From Globisporangium splendens (taxonomy: Eukaryota > Oomycota > Peronosporomycetes > Pythiales > Pythiaceae), in assembly GCA_006386115.1 (NCBI GenBank), contig VFIW01000005.1:186001-250000 (forward strand): a stretch of DNA of 64,000 nucleotides, written 5' to 3'. How positions within the stretch are numbered: the first letter of the stretch is position 1; each line of letters starts with the position of its first letter. This document shows positions 10,653 to 22,950 of the stretch, piece after piece. Under the pieces are notes generated by a model. It searched no databases, was not told where the DNA came from, and saw nothing but the letters and a program-made list of their open reading frames with translations. A program made the position numbers and the translations under genes.

Positions 10653-13510
10653 ATGGGCGGCGCGTCGCTTCCGCGCTTTCTGCGGACGTGGCTCGGTGTC
10701 TTCACTGTGGTCTGGGGTCTCCACATGGTGTCAGTGTGCATGGCGCAGGCGGAGACATCGAGTCCCGGGTCCGCACCCGCATCCTCTGGGGCGTCGGCGT
10801 CGGCGTCGGGATCCGCAACGGCAGCGACGACGGACGAGCAGGCCGCGATCAGGGCGTCGCTCATCGATTGGTACACGACCAACTTTTACGAGAACGAGAC
10901 CCAGTTGCTCGGCATCCCGAACAATCGCACCGACGGACTCCCGCAGAACGAGAAGCCGTGCGCGCAGCTGCCGTCGCTGCAGACGCGATCGAGCTCCGTG
11001 AAGGCGAATGGGCAGTGTCCCCCCAAGTACACGAATCTGTCGTGCACGTGCATTCTCGGGTACATTCGCACGGGCCGGAACGAGTTCTGGGAGTTTAAGG
11101 TGAAGAAAAAGACGTCGATGACCACGTTCCCGCTCACGCTGGACGCTGCCGACGTGCTGGAAGTCGACGCGATCGCCACGATTTGGGCTCCCGGCACGCT
11201 CAAGGGACTGTGAGTTCTTCGTTTCGTTACGACCATATGAGAGCCTCCCCCCATTGTGCAGTGTTCTTTTTGTATTGACCGACTTGACGTAAACTGCTGT
11301 CGCTGTTGCAGGAAAATCAACGGCACGTCAAGTGAACCGCTCCCAATCAATTTCATCTCCGACACGCGGTCGGACCAGTCAGCAAACCACGTGATTGCGG
11401 CATCCGAGTCCACGACTTTCAACCTCCAGAGCGTGTACGTTCATCGATACTTTTTTCCTTCAGTCCCAGTCGGAAGCTAACATATCTTTTCTTATTGTGT
11501 TGTTGCTGCAGGGAGATTTACAACATCGACATGAATACGCTCGTGGCGAACACGGACCAGTTCATCCCTGCGACCGTCACCAATGTGTGCGTAGCTTTTG
11601 CTTTGCTCTACAGCTACTGTTGCAAATCAAAGTGTCATTCTAACTGGGTTTGCTTTCCTTGTCCAGAACAATGCAAAATTGCAACTTGCAAACGTGGGGA
11701 TACGGATTCGCTGTGGCAATGGGCAACGTTCAGTACTTGTAAGTCGCTGCTTTTCCATATACTCAACGACGCGGCTTTAATGGACTCATTGTGCTTCTGC
11801 GTCTGTCGTTTTGATCCAGAGATCTGTCGAACAACAAGCTGACATATCCACTCGCTGGAAGCAATACAACGGGTATATGCGCCATTTGCGAGCTGCGCTT
11901 TTTGTAAGTTCTTGTTGAGATATGAGATTCGATATTCTTATGTGCTCCTAAACTGATCGTTTTTTCGTGTCTTCAATACAGCAACTTGACAAACAACAAT
12001 CTGACTGTTATTCCCGAGTATCTCTTTTCCAACGTGAAAAACTTGCAGCGGCTGTAAGTCTCTTTACCCACTGGTACATGGGTTGGACTGTAGGCTTTGA
12101 CTAATTCGTGTCTCTATATGCTTCCCGTCTAGGTACCTTGGCCAAAACAAGTATCTGAATTACACCATTAGCCCTGCAGTGTTTCAAGCCATCCGGAGTT
12201 TAACCGAGTTCAAGGCTGATGGTGTCCCCAGTGGTACAACTTGCATGAATGGGGAATTGCAAACAGCACACGACGTGACATTCTGTGTCTTGGGTACCTC
12301 ATCGACAGCAGGTACAGTTCTCTTACAATACCAGACGATGGAGCCGTATGATCTGCAATATGATCTCTTATGACGTGTCCTGTGTTTTTCTATTTCAGGA
12401 TCGAAAAGGAAAAGCAGCACGAACTATTTACTCTACGCAATCATTGGCGTTTGTGTCGTGATTTCAGTATTGCTATTCTTCGTGATCCGAAACAAGTGGC
12501 GCAAGTCGAGACACGAATCATTCAAGGAGGAGCATGGATCTGTGTTTGTCGATACTCTCGACTTCGAAGATTCGCACAGTACGCTGAATGCGCAGCTACT
12601 GAACGACCCGCTGATCATCACAAATCGCATCCCGTACAGAGAGCTGAAGGTCAGTCACTGTATCAACAAAGGCGGATTTGGTCTCGTGTTTGTCGGCGAA
12701 TACCAAGGCAGGAAAGTAGCAGTGAAGAAGATCCGGTCCGACATGAGCAGCGACATCGAACAGATCGAGTTGTTCTTGAAGGAGATCACACTGATGGCGA
12801 CGCTGGTCCATCCTCGGATCGTCGAGTTTATCGGTGTAGCATGGGACTCTCTTCGTCATCTCTCGGCTGTCACTGAGTTCATGGAGCGAGGTGATCTACG
12901 AGACGTGCTGCATGGCTTCAAGACTCGAGGGTGTCAATTGACATGGGAGACTCACAAGACCCACATCTCTCTGCATATCGCCGAAGCACTGACGTATTTG
13001 CACTCGTTGCGACCAAAGAAGGTGATTCATCGAGATTTGAAGTCTAAGAACGTGCTGATGACCGCCGATCTGGAAGCGAAACTCAGCGATTTCGGTATCT
13101 CTCGCGAGCGGCGATATGAGGATACTCACATGACGGCAGGCATCGGGACATCCTTCTGGATCGCTCCGGAGGTGCTGATGGGTAAGGATTACGACGAGAA
13201 AGCAGACATTTTCTCGTTTGGTGTGGTTCTATCGGAGATCGACACGGACGACTATCCGTACTGGAACGAGAAGAATCCGCAACAAGGTGGGAAACTTCAA
13301 CAGAACGAGATTTTGCGTCAGGTGGCATTAGGTGCAATACGTCCTGAGTTTACGGAGGATTGTCCCGAGGCGATTCTGGAATTGGCTGATCGTTGTTTGC
13401 AGGTGAATCCAGATGATCGACCGACGAGTTCTGAAATCGTGTGCGAGATCCAGCAAATCCTGCAGGTTTCGTCTCGATCGTCATCATCCCGGAAATCAAT
13501 AGCGATTTAG
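10653..13510 (+). CDS. LRR receptor-like TKL kinase K2
   Basis: Eight exons (10653-11209, 11312-11434, 11512-11586, 11667-11738, 11820-11903, 11982-12053, 12133-12311, 12399-13510) give 757 residues. It has a signal peptide (SLPRFLRTWLGVFTVVWGL), a Ser/Ala linker, then the N-terminal domain (PCAQLPSLQTRS, QCPPKY, SCTCILGY, WEFKVKKKTS). The LRR exons include DLSNNKLTYPLAG and NLTNNNLTVIPEYL, and exon 5 carries the pair CAICEL. The membrane helix is near residues 393-416 (YAIIGVCVVISVLLFFVIR). The kinase (about 470-735) has GGFGLVFVGEY, VAVKKIR, HRDLKSKNVL, DFGISRER and APEVL. A phase-1 intron precedes the membrane exon. From about 12601 to 13425 its DNA is nearly identical to K3 (six differences seen in 825 bp). 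Confidence 0.9.
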
Positions 13511-14188
13511 AATCAGCGATCGGGTGAAAAGTACTCGATAGTGTTGATAGACAGAGTTTATGAAATAGAGGGACAACTGCATACATCTGTGCAGCTCCTG
13601 AGTGTTCGAGCGTGTCAAGTGGAGGGTGCTTGCTGGCTCTTTGACTCCAAGGTCATCTCGAAGTTTGAGGCGGTTATTTAACCGTGAACAAGAGTCTGCT
13701 GTAGATTCCAAATGTTATGTGTGGTTTTATAAAAGCCTGGAGTCCTGAGGGGTTTCTTGTGGTTTTAATTTTGCAACAAAACCAAATACTTCTCTGGTCC
13801 GTTGAAGTTGAAACATTTCGGTTAATCATAAAACGCTCTACTTTTCTTTTCAGAACCATTGAGTTCAAACAGCGGTTTTATTGTCTGTCTGTGGAGGGAT
13901 CAACAGATTCACTGTTTTCTAAATAACTCGTGGTTTTATCGCAGCACCACAACCCTGTGATTTTTCACCATGCCAGACTCGCACAACAAATGTACCGGCT
14001 ATGCTCACTTGAAAAATAACCTGCACAAAGAAGCTAAATCTCACTGGACCCTTTGGGTTCACCTGCATTTCATTTCTTCTGTGCTTTTGGATGCCGCATC
14101 TCCATCACAGCACACATCCAGACACGCACTGGTAGATGGGAGTGCGGCGCATTGCGAGCGTCCGTTTCCCTTCGAACAGCAGAACGCG
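13511..14188. other. Intergenic K2-K3
   Basis: About 680 bases with no gene. A short stretch at about 13998 (GCTCACTTGAAAAATAAC, plus strand) loosely resembles the oomycete initiator and lies about 190 bases before the K3 ATG. Confidence 0.35.
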
Positions 14189-17009
14189 ATGGCCAGGAGA
14201 CCGCGAGCCTCGTGGCGTCGACGAACGCTGCTGACCGCGTGCGCAGCTGCCATTGCACTTGCGTCCACTGTCTCAACCTGCGACGCTTCATCATCCTCAT
14301 CTTCTTCTTCCAGCGCTGCGAGCATCGACTCGCCGCTCGGCGCGTGGTACACCGGGCAGATCGGCGACAACGAGACGCAGCTCATGGGACTCGCGAGCGC
14401 GACGCTCAATCGCCTCGTCACGGCCGCAGACGACGGCGAGCTGCCGTGTGCCGGCCGACCGTCGATCCAGAGCATCACGGTGCTCCCGAATGGCACGCGC
14501 TGGACAAACCACGGCTGTCCGTCACTGTTCACGTCCCTGGGAGCGTCGTGTACCTGCCTTGGTGGCTACGCAAACAGCTCTGGAGTATGGGAGTTCAAAG
14601 TGAAGAAGAAGACGTCGGCGGCCAAGTCGCCACCGCTGACGCTGACTGCCAGCGACGTTCTTGAAATCGATACGATCGCGTCGCTGTGGATACCCGACAC
14701 GGTCACCACACTGTGAGTGTGGCGCTGGGCTTAGCACTGTGACATCTCCATTGTTATGGCTTCTGACTGCTTTGCCATTGGTCATTTGTGCACCAGGCGA
14801 ATCATTGGTGTTTCCGACGAGCCATTGCCCATTCCGTTTGTGTCGGACAACTGGGCACAAGGAACGGATTCGCTGCCGATAGCGCAAACCAACTCGAGCA
14901 CGTTGAACCTGCAGACTGTGTACGTGTATTCCCCGCTGTATTGCGCAGCTCCTCGCTTGTGTTGGTTGTGTTCAGCGCCTCACTTGTCGTTCCTGCAGCG
15001 AAATTTACAACATCGACATAAACGATGTCGTCCAGAAAACCACGGATTTTCTGCCGTCAAGTGTAACGAGCGTGTACGTCAAACAAATGCACTGTTTTGT
15101 GCCCTCTCATTCTGCTTTAGTCGCCTTAAAACTAACATCGCACTCTGTGTGTGCTGCTGGCGTTTATGACGCAGAACGATGCAGAACTGCAATTACATGA
15201 ATTTCGGGATCGGAATCATCCGAAGCATGAGCAACGTCGAATATCTGTGCGTTGCATCGCCTTTTTTCCATTCCGGTGCTGATTTGTTAACACAACACTG
15301 CATCTTGTACTACTGTAGGGATCTATCAAACAACCGAAATATGAACAACACGTACGTGGGCAAGACGGACGGTACCGAGTGCGCGCTCTGCTCTGTCAAA
15401 ACTTTGTAAGTCACTGACAACGGCATTCTAGCTATAATCCGTTGGACTGACATTGGTTTTGCTCTCTCCTCGGATCCACTTTCAAAGAAACGTGACAAAC
15501 AACAACATTGCGAGTCTTACTGCGGAATTGTTTAGTGCCAGCCTGCAGCGGTTGTATGTGCGCTTCTCATCTGTTGCTATTGGCTGCGAGCTAACGATCA
15601 AACCAGAAGACTAAATTGCAGCGTGTGTCCGCAGGTATGTGCGTGGGAACGACATCCAGTTCACCGTTTCGAATGCTACGTTCCAAGGAATTCAGAAATT
15701 GGTCGAGTTTGAAGCAGACGACCTGAACGACGCGGCCGGTTGTGCCAGTGGCGTATTGCAGACGGCGCACAACAGAACGTTTTGCGTTCTAGGGGCGTCA
15801 TCGCATTCAGGTATGAATTAAGTATGCAAGCGCCGTCACACTTCGGCTCAATGTCTACAATTTGTGACGCAACTGCTATTTTGTATGGTTCTTCAAATGT
15901 CCAACACAACAGATGTGAGTATTTCACGGAGCAACGATTCGATGCTCTACATTATCATCGGTTGTGTGGCTCTTGCGGCGCTCCTAGTGGTCTATGCGAT
16001 CACTCAGAGGTGGTGGAGAACGTCAAGGGACAAGTCATTCAAGGACGATGAGCGGAAATCCATGTTTGGCGATACAATCGACTATGACGACAGCTTCGGG
16101 ACACTGAACGCGTACTTACTGAACGATCCGCTGATCATCACAAATCGCATCCCGTACAGAGAGCTGAAGGTCAGTCACTGTATCAACAAAGGCGGATTTG
16201 GTCTCGTGTTTGTCGGCGAATACCAAGGCAGGAAAGTAGCAGTGAAGAAGATCCGGTCCGACATGAGCAGCGACATCGAACAGATCGAGTTGTTCTTGAA
16301 GGAGATCACACTGATGGCGACGCTGGTCCATCCTCGGATCGTCGAGTTTATCGGTGTAGCATGGGACTCTCTTCGTCATCTCTCGGCTGTCACTGAGTTC
16401 ATGGAGCGAGGTGATCTACGAGACGTGCTGCATGGCTTCAAGACTCGAGGGTGCCAGTTGACTTGGGAGACTCACAAGACCCACATCTCTCTGCATATCG
16501 CTGAAGCGCTGACGTATTTGCACTCGTTGCGACCAAAGAAGGTGATTCATCGAGATTTGAAGTCTAAGAACGTGCTGATGACCGCCGATCTGGAAGCGAA
16601 ACTCAGCGATTTCGGTATCTCTCGCGAGCGGCGATATGAGGATACTCACATGACGGCAGGCATCGGGACATCCTTCTGGATCGCTCCGGAGGTGCTGATG
16701 GGTAAGGATTACGACGAGAAAGCAGACATTTTCTCGTTTGGTGTGGTTCTATCGGAGATCGACACGGACGACTATCCGTACTGGAACGAGAAGAATCCGC
16801 AACAAGGTGGGAAACTTCAACAGAACGAGATTTTGCGTCAGGTGGCATTAGGTGCAATACGTCCTGAGTTTACGGAGGATTGTCCCGAGGCGATTCTGGA
16901 ATTGGCTGATCGTTGTTTGCAGGTGAATCCAGATGATCGACCGACTGGCGAGGAGATCGTGTATCTACTGCAATGGATTCAGACAGAGTATTTCGACGAC
17001 TATAAATGA
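14189..17009 (+). CDS. LRR receptor-like TKL kinase K3
   Basis: Eight exons (14189-14712, 14797-14919, 14999-15073, 15175-15246, 15319-15405, 15488-15553, 15635-15810, 15913-17009) give 739 residues. A basic start leads to a hydrophobic signal (LLTACAAAIALASTVS) and a polyserine tract, then the N-terminal domain (LPCAGRPSIQS, HGCPSLF, SCTCLGGY, WEFKVKKKTS). LRR exons include DLSNNRNMNNTYV and NVTNNNIASLTAEL, and exon 5 has CALC. The membrane helix is near 386-406 (IIIGCVALAALLVVYAI). The kinase (about 450-725) has all catalytic motifs intact. Bases 16191-16951 match K4 21371-22131 with a single mismatch. The C-terminus (GEEIVYLLQWIQTEYFDDYK) is unique. A decayed retroelement follows. Confidence 0.9.
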
Positions 17010-17471
17010 GAGACAGTTAGACGCATTTGGTCTTCTGCAGGCGACATTTGGCATATTTAAAGAAACAAACTAGCCCAATGTCCTGTTCCGCCAAAACTTC
17101 AAGGTGGAGATTGGGAGATTGCATCTTTATGGAGCAACTCTATTTCGTAGACACTGCGACAGAATTGGCTGCACGCATGCACTCCCATGAAATAGCACGT
17201 AGTTTGAAGCGATAGTAGCACATGCAGACAGACGAGTCGTTTGAAGTGTCAGTGGGTGCGAATTACAAAGAGAAAGTCGTCATCGCTGTTTTATTGCGGC
17301 GCTGTCGGCGACCGCTACAGGCGACAGTCCGTCCTGAGATGAGACGAATCTGCCGCAAGCCTCGGTAATAATGTCAAAATTCTCCTCAGGTGACAAAATG
17401 GAAATGCGTCTTACAGGAGGATCTTGAGTAGATTGATGTTTGTTGCTGATCGACTACGGTAGTCGTGTGCG
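17010..17471. other. Intergenic K3 to LINE remnant
   Basis: About 460 bases of K3 3' flank. No coding signal recognised. It may hold earlier, unrecognisable retroelement sequence. Confidence 0.35.
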
Positions 17472-18635
17472 GTGCCGGCTGCCAGCTGGTCTATTGAGAC
17501 AACGAGGATGTCTTACGCCGTATCAGATGTGGACGACATACCGGATTTCTACGATGCAGCTCAACCTGTTCCATCCGGGAAGGATCGAGTCTTCGGCATG
17601 TCCAAGCAATGCCGGATGACAAAAGAAACTATCTCACACATAGTCTGGAGTTGCAAGCGAGCACAAGCCGCGTGGACTGCCTTCCTCGTGCGATGGGTGG
17701 GCTGAACATTGACGGAGCAAGCACTCAATCTCTTCCTACCGCATATTGCTAGCCGCACAGCCCTGCCAGGTCAACAATCTTTGCTCCAGGAATTGGAAAA
17801 GCACTTCGGGTTCATTACTCCGGAGCACTCTACAACACTACAGAAACTTTGGTTTATCGTCACATCGAGCATCCCAGTATTGCTATGGAGAACGAGAGTG
17901 GAAATAGTGCATGAACGGCAGCACATCACTATCGAAGAAAGTGCCCAGCGTGTGTGGACAGCGTGTGTGGACAGCGTGTGTGATGCAAGTGGCTCATCGG
18001 ATGAGAACGCTCAAAGGAGAAAAGATCAATGTAGCTTGCCTGAGCCAACTGGGAGCATGGGCGACAGCGCGTTTGTATTTCGATGGAGGTGCACACTGCA
18101 ACCCAGGTCCAGGAGGCAGCGGCTTGGCACTCATCTTCCTGAATGAACGCAGCAACCGATGGGAACTCAAAGCATGCGGGTATGCGTACATGGACCGGAA
18201 GTCACGAACAATTGGTGCGAATACAGCGCACTGAAAGATGGTCTGGCATTCAGTGCACACTGTCAACAGCACGGTGCAGTCAAACTGGAAGTCTTCGGAG
18301 ACAGCCAAATGATTATCGCAGCCCAGAACGGGTTCGTCTCAATGTGCCAGACCAAGTTGCAGCCACTAGCAGTTCGGGTAAATCAAATCATCGCCAACTT
18401 TGCGTGGATCTCCTGGAATCACACAAGATGAGAACAAAACAAGATGGCCGATCTTCTCGCCAATATGGCAATGAACTCCAAGAGTGCGAAGATACTCATC
18501 GACGAATCGCGGGGAAATGATCAAGTTCTAATGTCCCAAGTCGCAGCTCTACTCGACAATGATATCGGAGCCACACCGCCAAAACTTAGAAACACCCCAC
18601 TCTCAGCAGTGTCAATGAGACGCAGGAATTCTTAG
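17472..18635 (+). pseudogene. Decayed non-LTR retrotransposon 3' end (zf-RVT + RNase H)
   Basis: Broken frames read as the end of a LINE polyprotein. At about 17580-17700 there is a reverse-transcriptase zinc-knuckle-like region (QCRMTKETISHIVWSCKRAQ). At 18070-18150 an RNase HI start appears (YFDGGAHCNPGPGGSGLALIF, first Asp in FDGG). After a frame change near 18150-18190 come NNWCEYSALKDGL (Glu) and LEVFGDSQMII (Asp). The last motif reads NHTR, stop, EQNKMADLLANMA at 18420-18470, where the family usually has a basic residue, so the TGA at 18429 is probably a mutated Arg codon. There is another stop at 17703. No reverse transcriptase or endonuclease remains upstream. The element is dead and sits inside the kinase array. 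Confidence 0.75.
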
Positions 18636-18669
18636 ACTGTATGCAGATCATACGTTAAATGGAATTTCC

Positions 18670-18697
18670 TTTCTCTTTCTCTCTCTCTCTCTCTCTG
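18670..18697. repeat. (CT)n microsatellite
   Basis: A run of CT dinucleotides just downstream of the LINE remnant, possibly near its former 3' tail. Confidence 0.8.
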
Positions 18698-19350
18698 GCT
18701 GCCTATGGAATCATTTGGCCATTCCTATTACAGCGTCAACGTAGATAATGCGGCAAGTGTATAGAGCGCCGCAATGTGAGCCTTCTCCATCGGCGGCCTT
18801 GTGAAGTTCTTGCACCCGACAGGAGCGCGGACACCTTTCAACGGGCAACATGCACTCTGTGGTCAGCAACTCACAGCAAACTGCTAATTTCGAACGCGAA
18901 CACAAACGAAGTCGGACGGTTTCAGCGCTCGCGTATCTAACGCTGAACTGCAGAGTGTGAGAGTGTGCGCAACCTGAGCAAATAGAGGGTGCATTCATAG
19001 TCTTATTCCTCAAAAAGGCATCTCTGTTTAGCATGTATCCGTTTACGCAGGTTACCGTATTTCTGACTTGGATAACTACTCTCAACATTGATTAACTAAA
19101 TACAACCCTGATTGTAAAACAATGAGACAGCATCGTTTCGCTTTCCTGTCTGTTTTGAAACCGCATTTCTACCGTTGCATCCACATTCTACCAAAACAGA
19201 TGTCTTTGTCAAACTATATCTTAAAAACAGTGTGTCCTGCATTAAAAAGTGGGTGCTTCCCCACATCACTTCTTTCCACCGAACAGTTGACACGAGGTAC
19301 CGCACGACAGACAGCGTCAGTCAGTCACATTGGTGCCACGTCACACGAGC
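18698..19350. other. Intergenic, upstream of K4
   Basis: About 650 bases with no gene recognised on either strand. It includes the K4 promoter. Confidence 0.4.
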
Positions 19351-22198
19351 ATGTGGCAGCGGGTGCTGCGCGTCGCAATTGTCCTCTGCACGGCGCACTC
19401 GCGGTTCGTCGCCAGAGCCAAAGACGCGAGCGTGGACACCATGGAGGATGTGGCCGAGGAGAGCGGAACGCTGAGCAGCGATGGGTCTAGAGCCGTTAAC
19501 ACCATGACGTACGACGCACTCGCCGGATGGTACCAGATGAACTTCGACGAGAACGCGACGCAGCTGGTCGGGTACCCGAGCGACCAGCTCACGGGGCTGC
19601 GCGCGTCGCAGACGCCGTGCACGCTGTTCCCGTCGCTGCAGACCCGGTCGACGACGTTCCCGTCGAACAATGGGTGCCCCAAGTTCTACGGCAATCTCGG
19701 CGCGTCCTGCACGTGCCTCACGGGGTTCTGGACGCGTCCGGACTTTTGGGAATTCAAAGTGAGGAAGAAGAAGGAGATGAGGGTGCTACCGTTCACGATG
19801 AACTACACCGAAGTGCTGGAGATCGACCAGATCGCGACGCTCTGGATCACCGAGAAGCTCACAAGATTGTGCGTCGTATTGTTTTGTTTTACTTTGCACA
19901 ATGTGGTGCTGGGGTCTGTGCCTGTACGTTTATGTGATGCTAAGAGCCTATTGTGGTGTTTTGGTTGACTTGTATTAGGAAAATCACGGGCATGTCGGAC
20001 GAACCGCTTCCGATTGTGTTTGTATCGGACAATCGCGCGTACACGACGACCGACCTCCCCATCGTGAAAAGCGAGACGATCAACCTGCATACAGTGTACG
20101 TGCTGTCGCGACTTACTTGGTATCTTCTTGACGACCCGATGCTGCTTTTATCACCTTTGTATTGACTGAAAATCATGCAAACTCAATGTTGTTCGCAGTG
20201 AAATCTCCAGCATCGACATGCGCGATCTCCTAGTGAAAGCGGCCAACTTTATCCCACCCAGCGTATACAACCTGTACGAGCTCATCGCCTTCTGTTGAAA
20301 TAGTGGGTTTATTTTGGATCGACGTACTGATTTGTTTGTCTCTTTCTCTCTGTGTCGTTGTAGAACACTGCAGAATTGCAACATTAACAGTTTTGGCATG
20401 GAGTTTATTCAGACCATGGGCAGTCTGCAATATGTGTATGTTTGCGCTTACTTCGTCTGTGGACTCCCTTCTATTGACGCATCAGCACTTACCCTACATC
20501 GTGATTTGTGCTAAATCTAGGGATCTGTCACAAAACAAGATTGAGCATATCTGGCTGGGAAAAGAGTTTTATGACGTCTGCTTTTTCTGCTCCGTGATTG
20601 AAGCGTACGTGCCGCGATTTCGCCACATATATTGACTCATTCTTTCTGTAAAACTCACATCTTGCGCTATTTGAAACCAGCAACCTGAGCCACAACGCGA
20701 TCACGGAACCATTGCCAGATTACCTGACTAACAATACAGCTCTTCGAAAATTGTCCGTTGGTTCAAGCATGGAGTCGCTTGTGCGTAAACCAAGTCACAC
20801 TAACATGTGCTGCGATTGGTTACGTTTCTGTGAACAGGGACCTTCGAGGAAACAAAATCAATTACGACATCACAGCTGCGATGTTTGAAACGATCAAAAA
20901 CTATGACGAATTCTATGCCGACCCACGAAACTCGAGTGTGGCATGCGACAACGGTGAATGGCGAGTCGCCCACGATGTGTCTTTTTGTGTTGCACTAGAC
21001 ACGTCAACGAGTGCAGGTACGCAACGAAAGTGTCTGCTTGTATTATCTGTCCCTTTCAGACGACTCAAAGGGTATTTACACGATTGTGCTGTCGGCTGTA
21101 GTCCCAGGTGCAAGGAGTTTGAGCAGCGGGTCTCTGATCATTATCGTTGCTGGCGGCAGCATTGTCGTTGTCCTTCTGCTGTTCTTCGCGCGCCGGCAAA
21201 GAAAGTCGAAAAGCATCTTGTTCAAGGAGGAAGATGACTCCATGTATATCAAAACGTCCGACTATGGTGACACCAGTGGCACAGTGAGTGCGTACACGCT
21301 GGAAGATCCGCTACTTCTTTCGCACAGAATCCCGCTCGACGACTTGAGAGTTGGCCAGTGTGTCAATCGAGGCGGATTTGGTCTCGTGTTTGTCGGTGAA
21401 TACCAAGGCAGGAAAGTAGCAGTGAAGAAGATCCGGTCCGACATGAGCAGCGACATCGAACAGATCGAGTTGTTCTTGAAGGAGATCACACTGATGGCGA
21501 CGCTGGTCCATCCTCGGATCGTCGAGTTTATCGGTGTAGCATGGGACTCTCTTCGTCATCTCTCGGCTGTCACTGAGTTCATGGAGCGAGGTGATCTACG
21601 AGACGTGCTGCATGGCTTCAAGACTCGAGGGTGCCAGTTGACTTGGGAGACTCACAAGACCCACATCTCTCTGCATATCGCTGAAGCGCTGACGTATTTG
21701 CACTCGTTGCGACCAAAGAAGGTGATTCATCGAGATTTGAAGTCTAAGAACGTGCTGATGACCGCCGATCTGGAAGCGAAACTCAGCGATTTCGGTATCT
21801 CTCGCGAGCGGCGATATGAGGATACTCACATGACGGCAGGCATCGGGACATCCTTCTGGATCGCTCCGGAGGTGCTGATGGGTAAGGATTACGACGAGAA
21901 AGCAGACATTTTCTCGTTTGGTGTGGTTCTATCGGAGATCGACACGGACGACTATCCGTACTGGAACGAGAAGAATCCGCAACAAGGTGGGAAACTTCAA
22001 CAGAACGAGATTTTGCGTCAGGTGGCATTAGGTGCAATACGTCCTGAGTTTACGGAGGATTGTCCCGAGGCGATTCTGGAATTGGCTGATCGTTGTTTGC
22101 AGGTGAATCCAGATGATCGACCGACTGGCGAAGAGATCGTGCGTGGGATTGAACGGATCCTTCGCGGATCGTATCCTTCACCATTAATGTCGATCTGA
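19351..22198 (+). CDS. LRR receptor-like TKL kinase K4
   Basis: Eight exons (19351-19868, 19979-20095, 20199-20273, 20364-20435, 20521-20604, 20681-20752, 20838-21016, 21102-22198) give 737 residues. The N-terminal domain (YDALAGWYQMNFDENATQL, LFPSLQTRS, SCTCLTGF, WEFKVRKKK) is close to that of K5. LRR exons include DLSQNKIEHIWLG and NLSHNAITEPLPDY; exon 5 has CFFC. The membrane helix is near 384-402 (LIIIVAGGSIVVVLLLFF). The last intron has three acceptors that all keep the frame (exon start 21060, 21102 or 21108). I chose 21102 because the intron length then matches the paralogs and the exon length equals that of K3. The juxtamembrane part (SHRIPLDDLRVGQCVNRGG) is distinct, but from 21371 the kinase DNA becomes identical to K3 except for one base. 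Confidence 0.88.
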
Positions 22199-22950
22199 GT
22201 TGGCGGCTTTGAGTTGGTATCCTCGAGGCTACTTTGTAACACCATCAGTGGAGAAGTGTCAGGTTCAAGGTTTTAGAATTTGAATGAGTATTTATGCCGA
22301 CCACGTGTGTCCGATGCGTTGTGGAAACCAAGGGTGGGTGCATTTCTATCACGCGGCAGAGGTTCTGACGAACGAAGCCCCCACGTGAGCCGCACGTTGT
22401 GCAAACAGGCAACGTTCTTGCTACAGTTGCTGGAGACACAGAGGGCTCATCTGATCCAGTGATTGATGGTGAGTCCAGCGTGAAGCCATTTAGTTATCTG
22501 ACTCACACTCCTGAGCGCCTCTGGTGCGAAAGTGTTGTGGACTCGTCAAGCTTACTTTTTCTCAATGAGGCACAATTTGATCATTGAAGGGTGGACTGCT
22601 GTTGACCTGGTCCCGTTTCTGTGCACCAACCCTCTGCCAAATCGCACAACCGCCATTTGGGTACCTCAGTAGGAATCATTTTTCGAAAGAGTCCTAATTG
22701 TGTAAACCTGTTCAGTTTGCAGTTACGATTCGACGACCAAGCGTTTCGCTGCATCCGCACCCCTACCCGCGTCCCAGTCCATCCTCTGGAAAGTCGAAAA
22801 GATATAATAGCGATCCTCTTTGTCAAACATAACTACCGAAAGTGGTACCTATCTCCACAAATGACGCCTCTTCCAGGCACGCATTTCATTCTTTTCTCTT
22901 GGTCTCTGTTGAGCGAGTCATTACACATTATTGCAGCAACCCGCACTACG
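22199..22950. other. Intergenic K4-K5
   Basis: About 750 bases. The open frame upstream of the K5 ATG (22621-22950) is continuous with K5 exon 1 but looks like 5' leader rather than protein. Confidence 0.4.
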
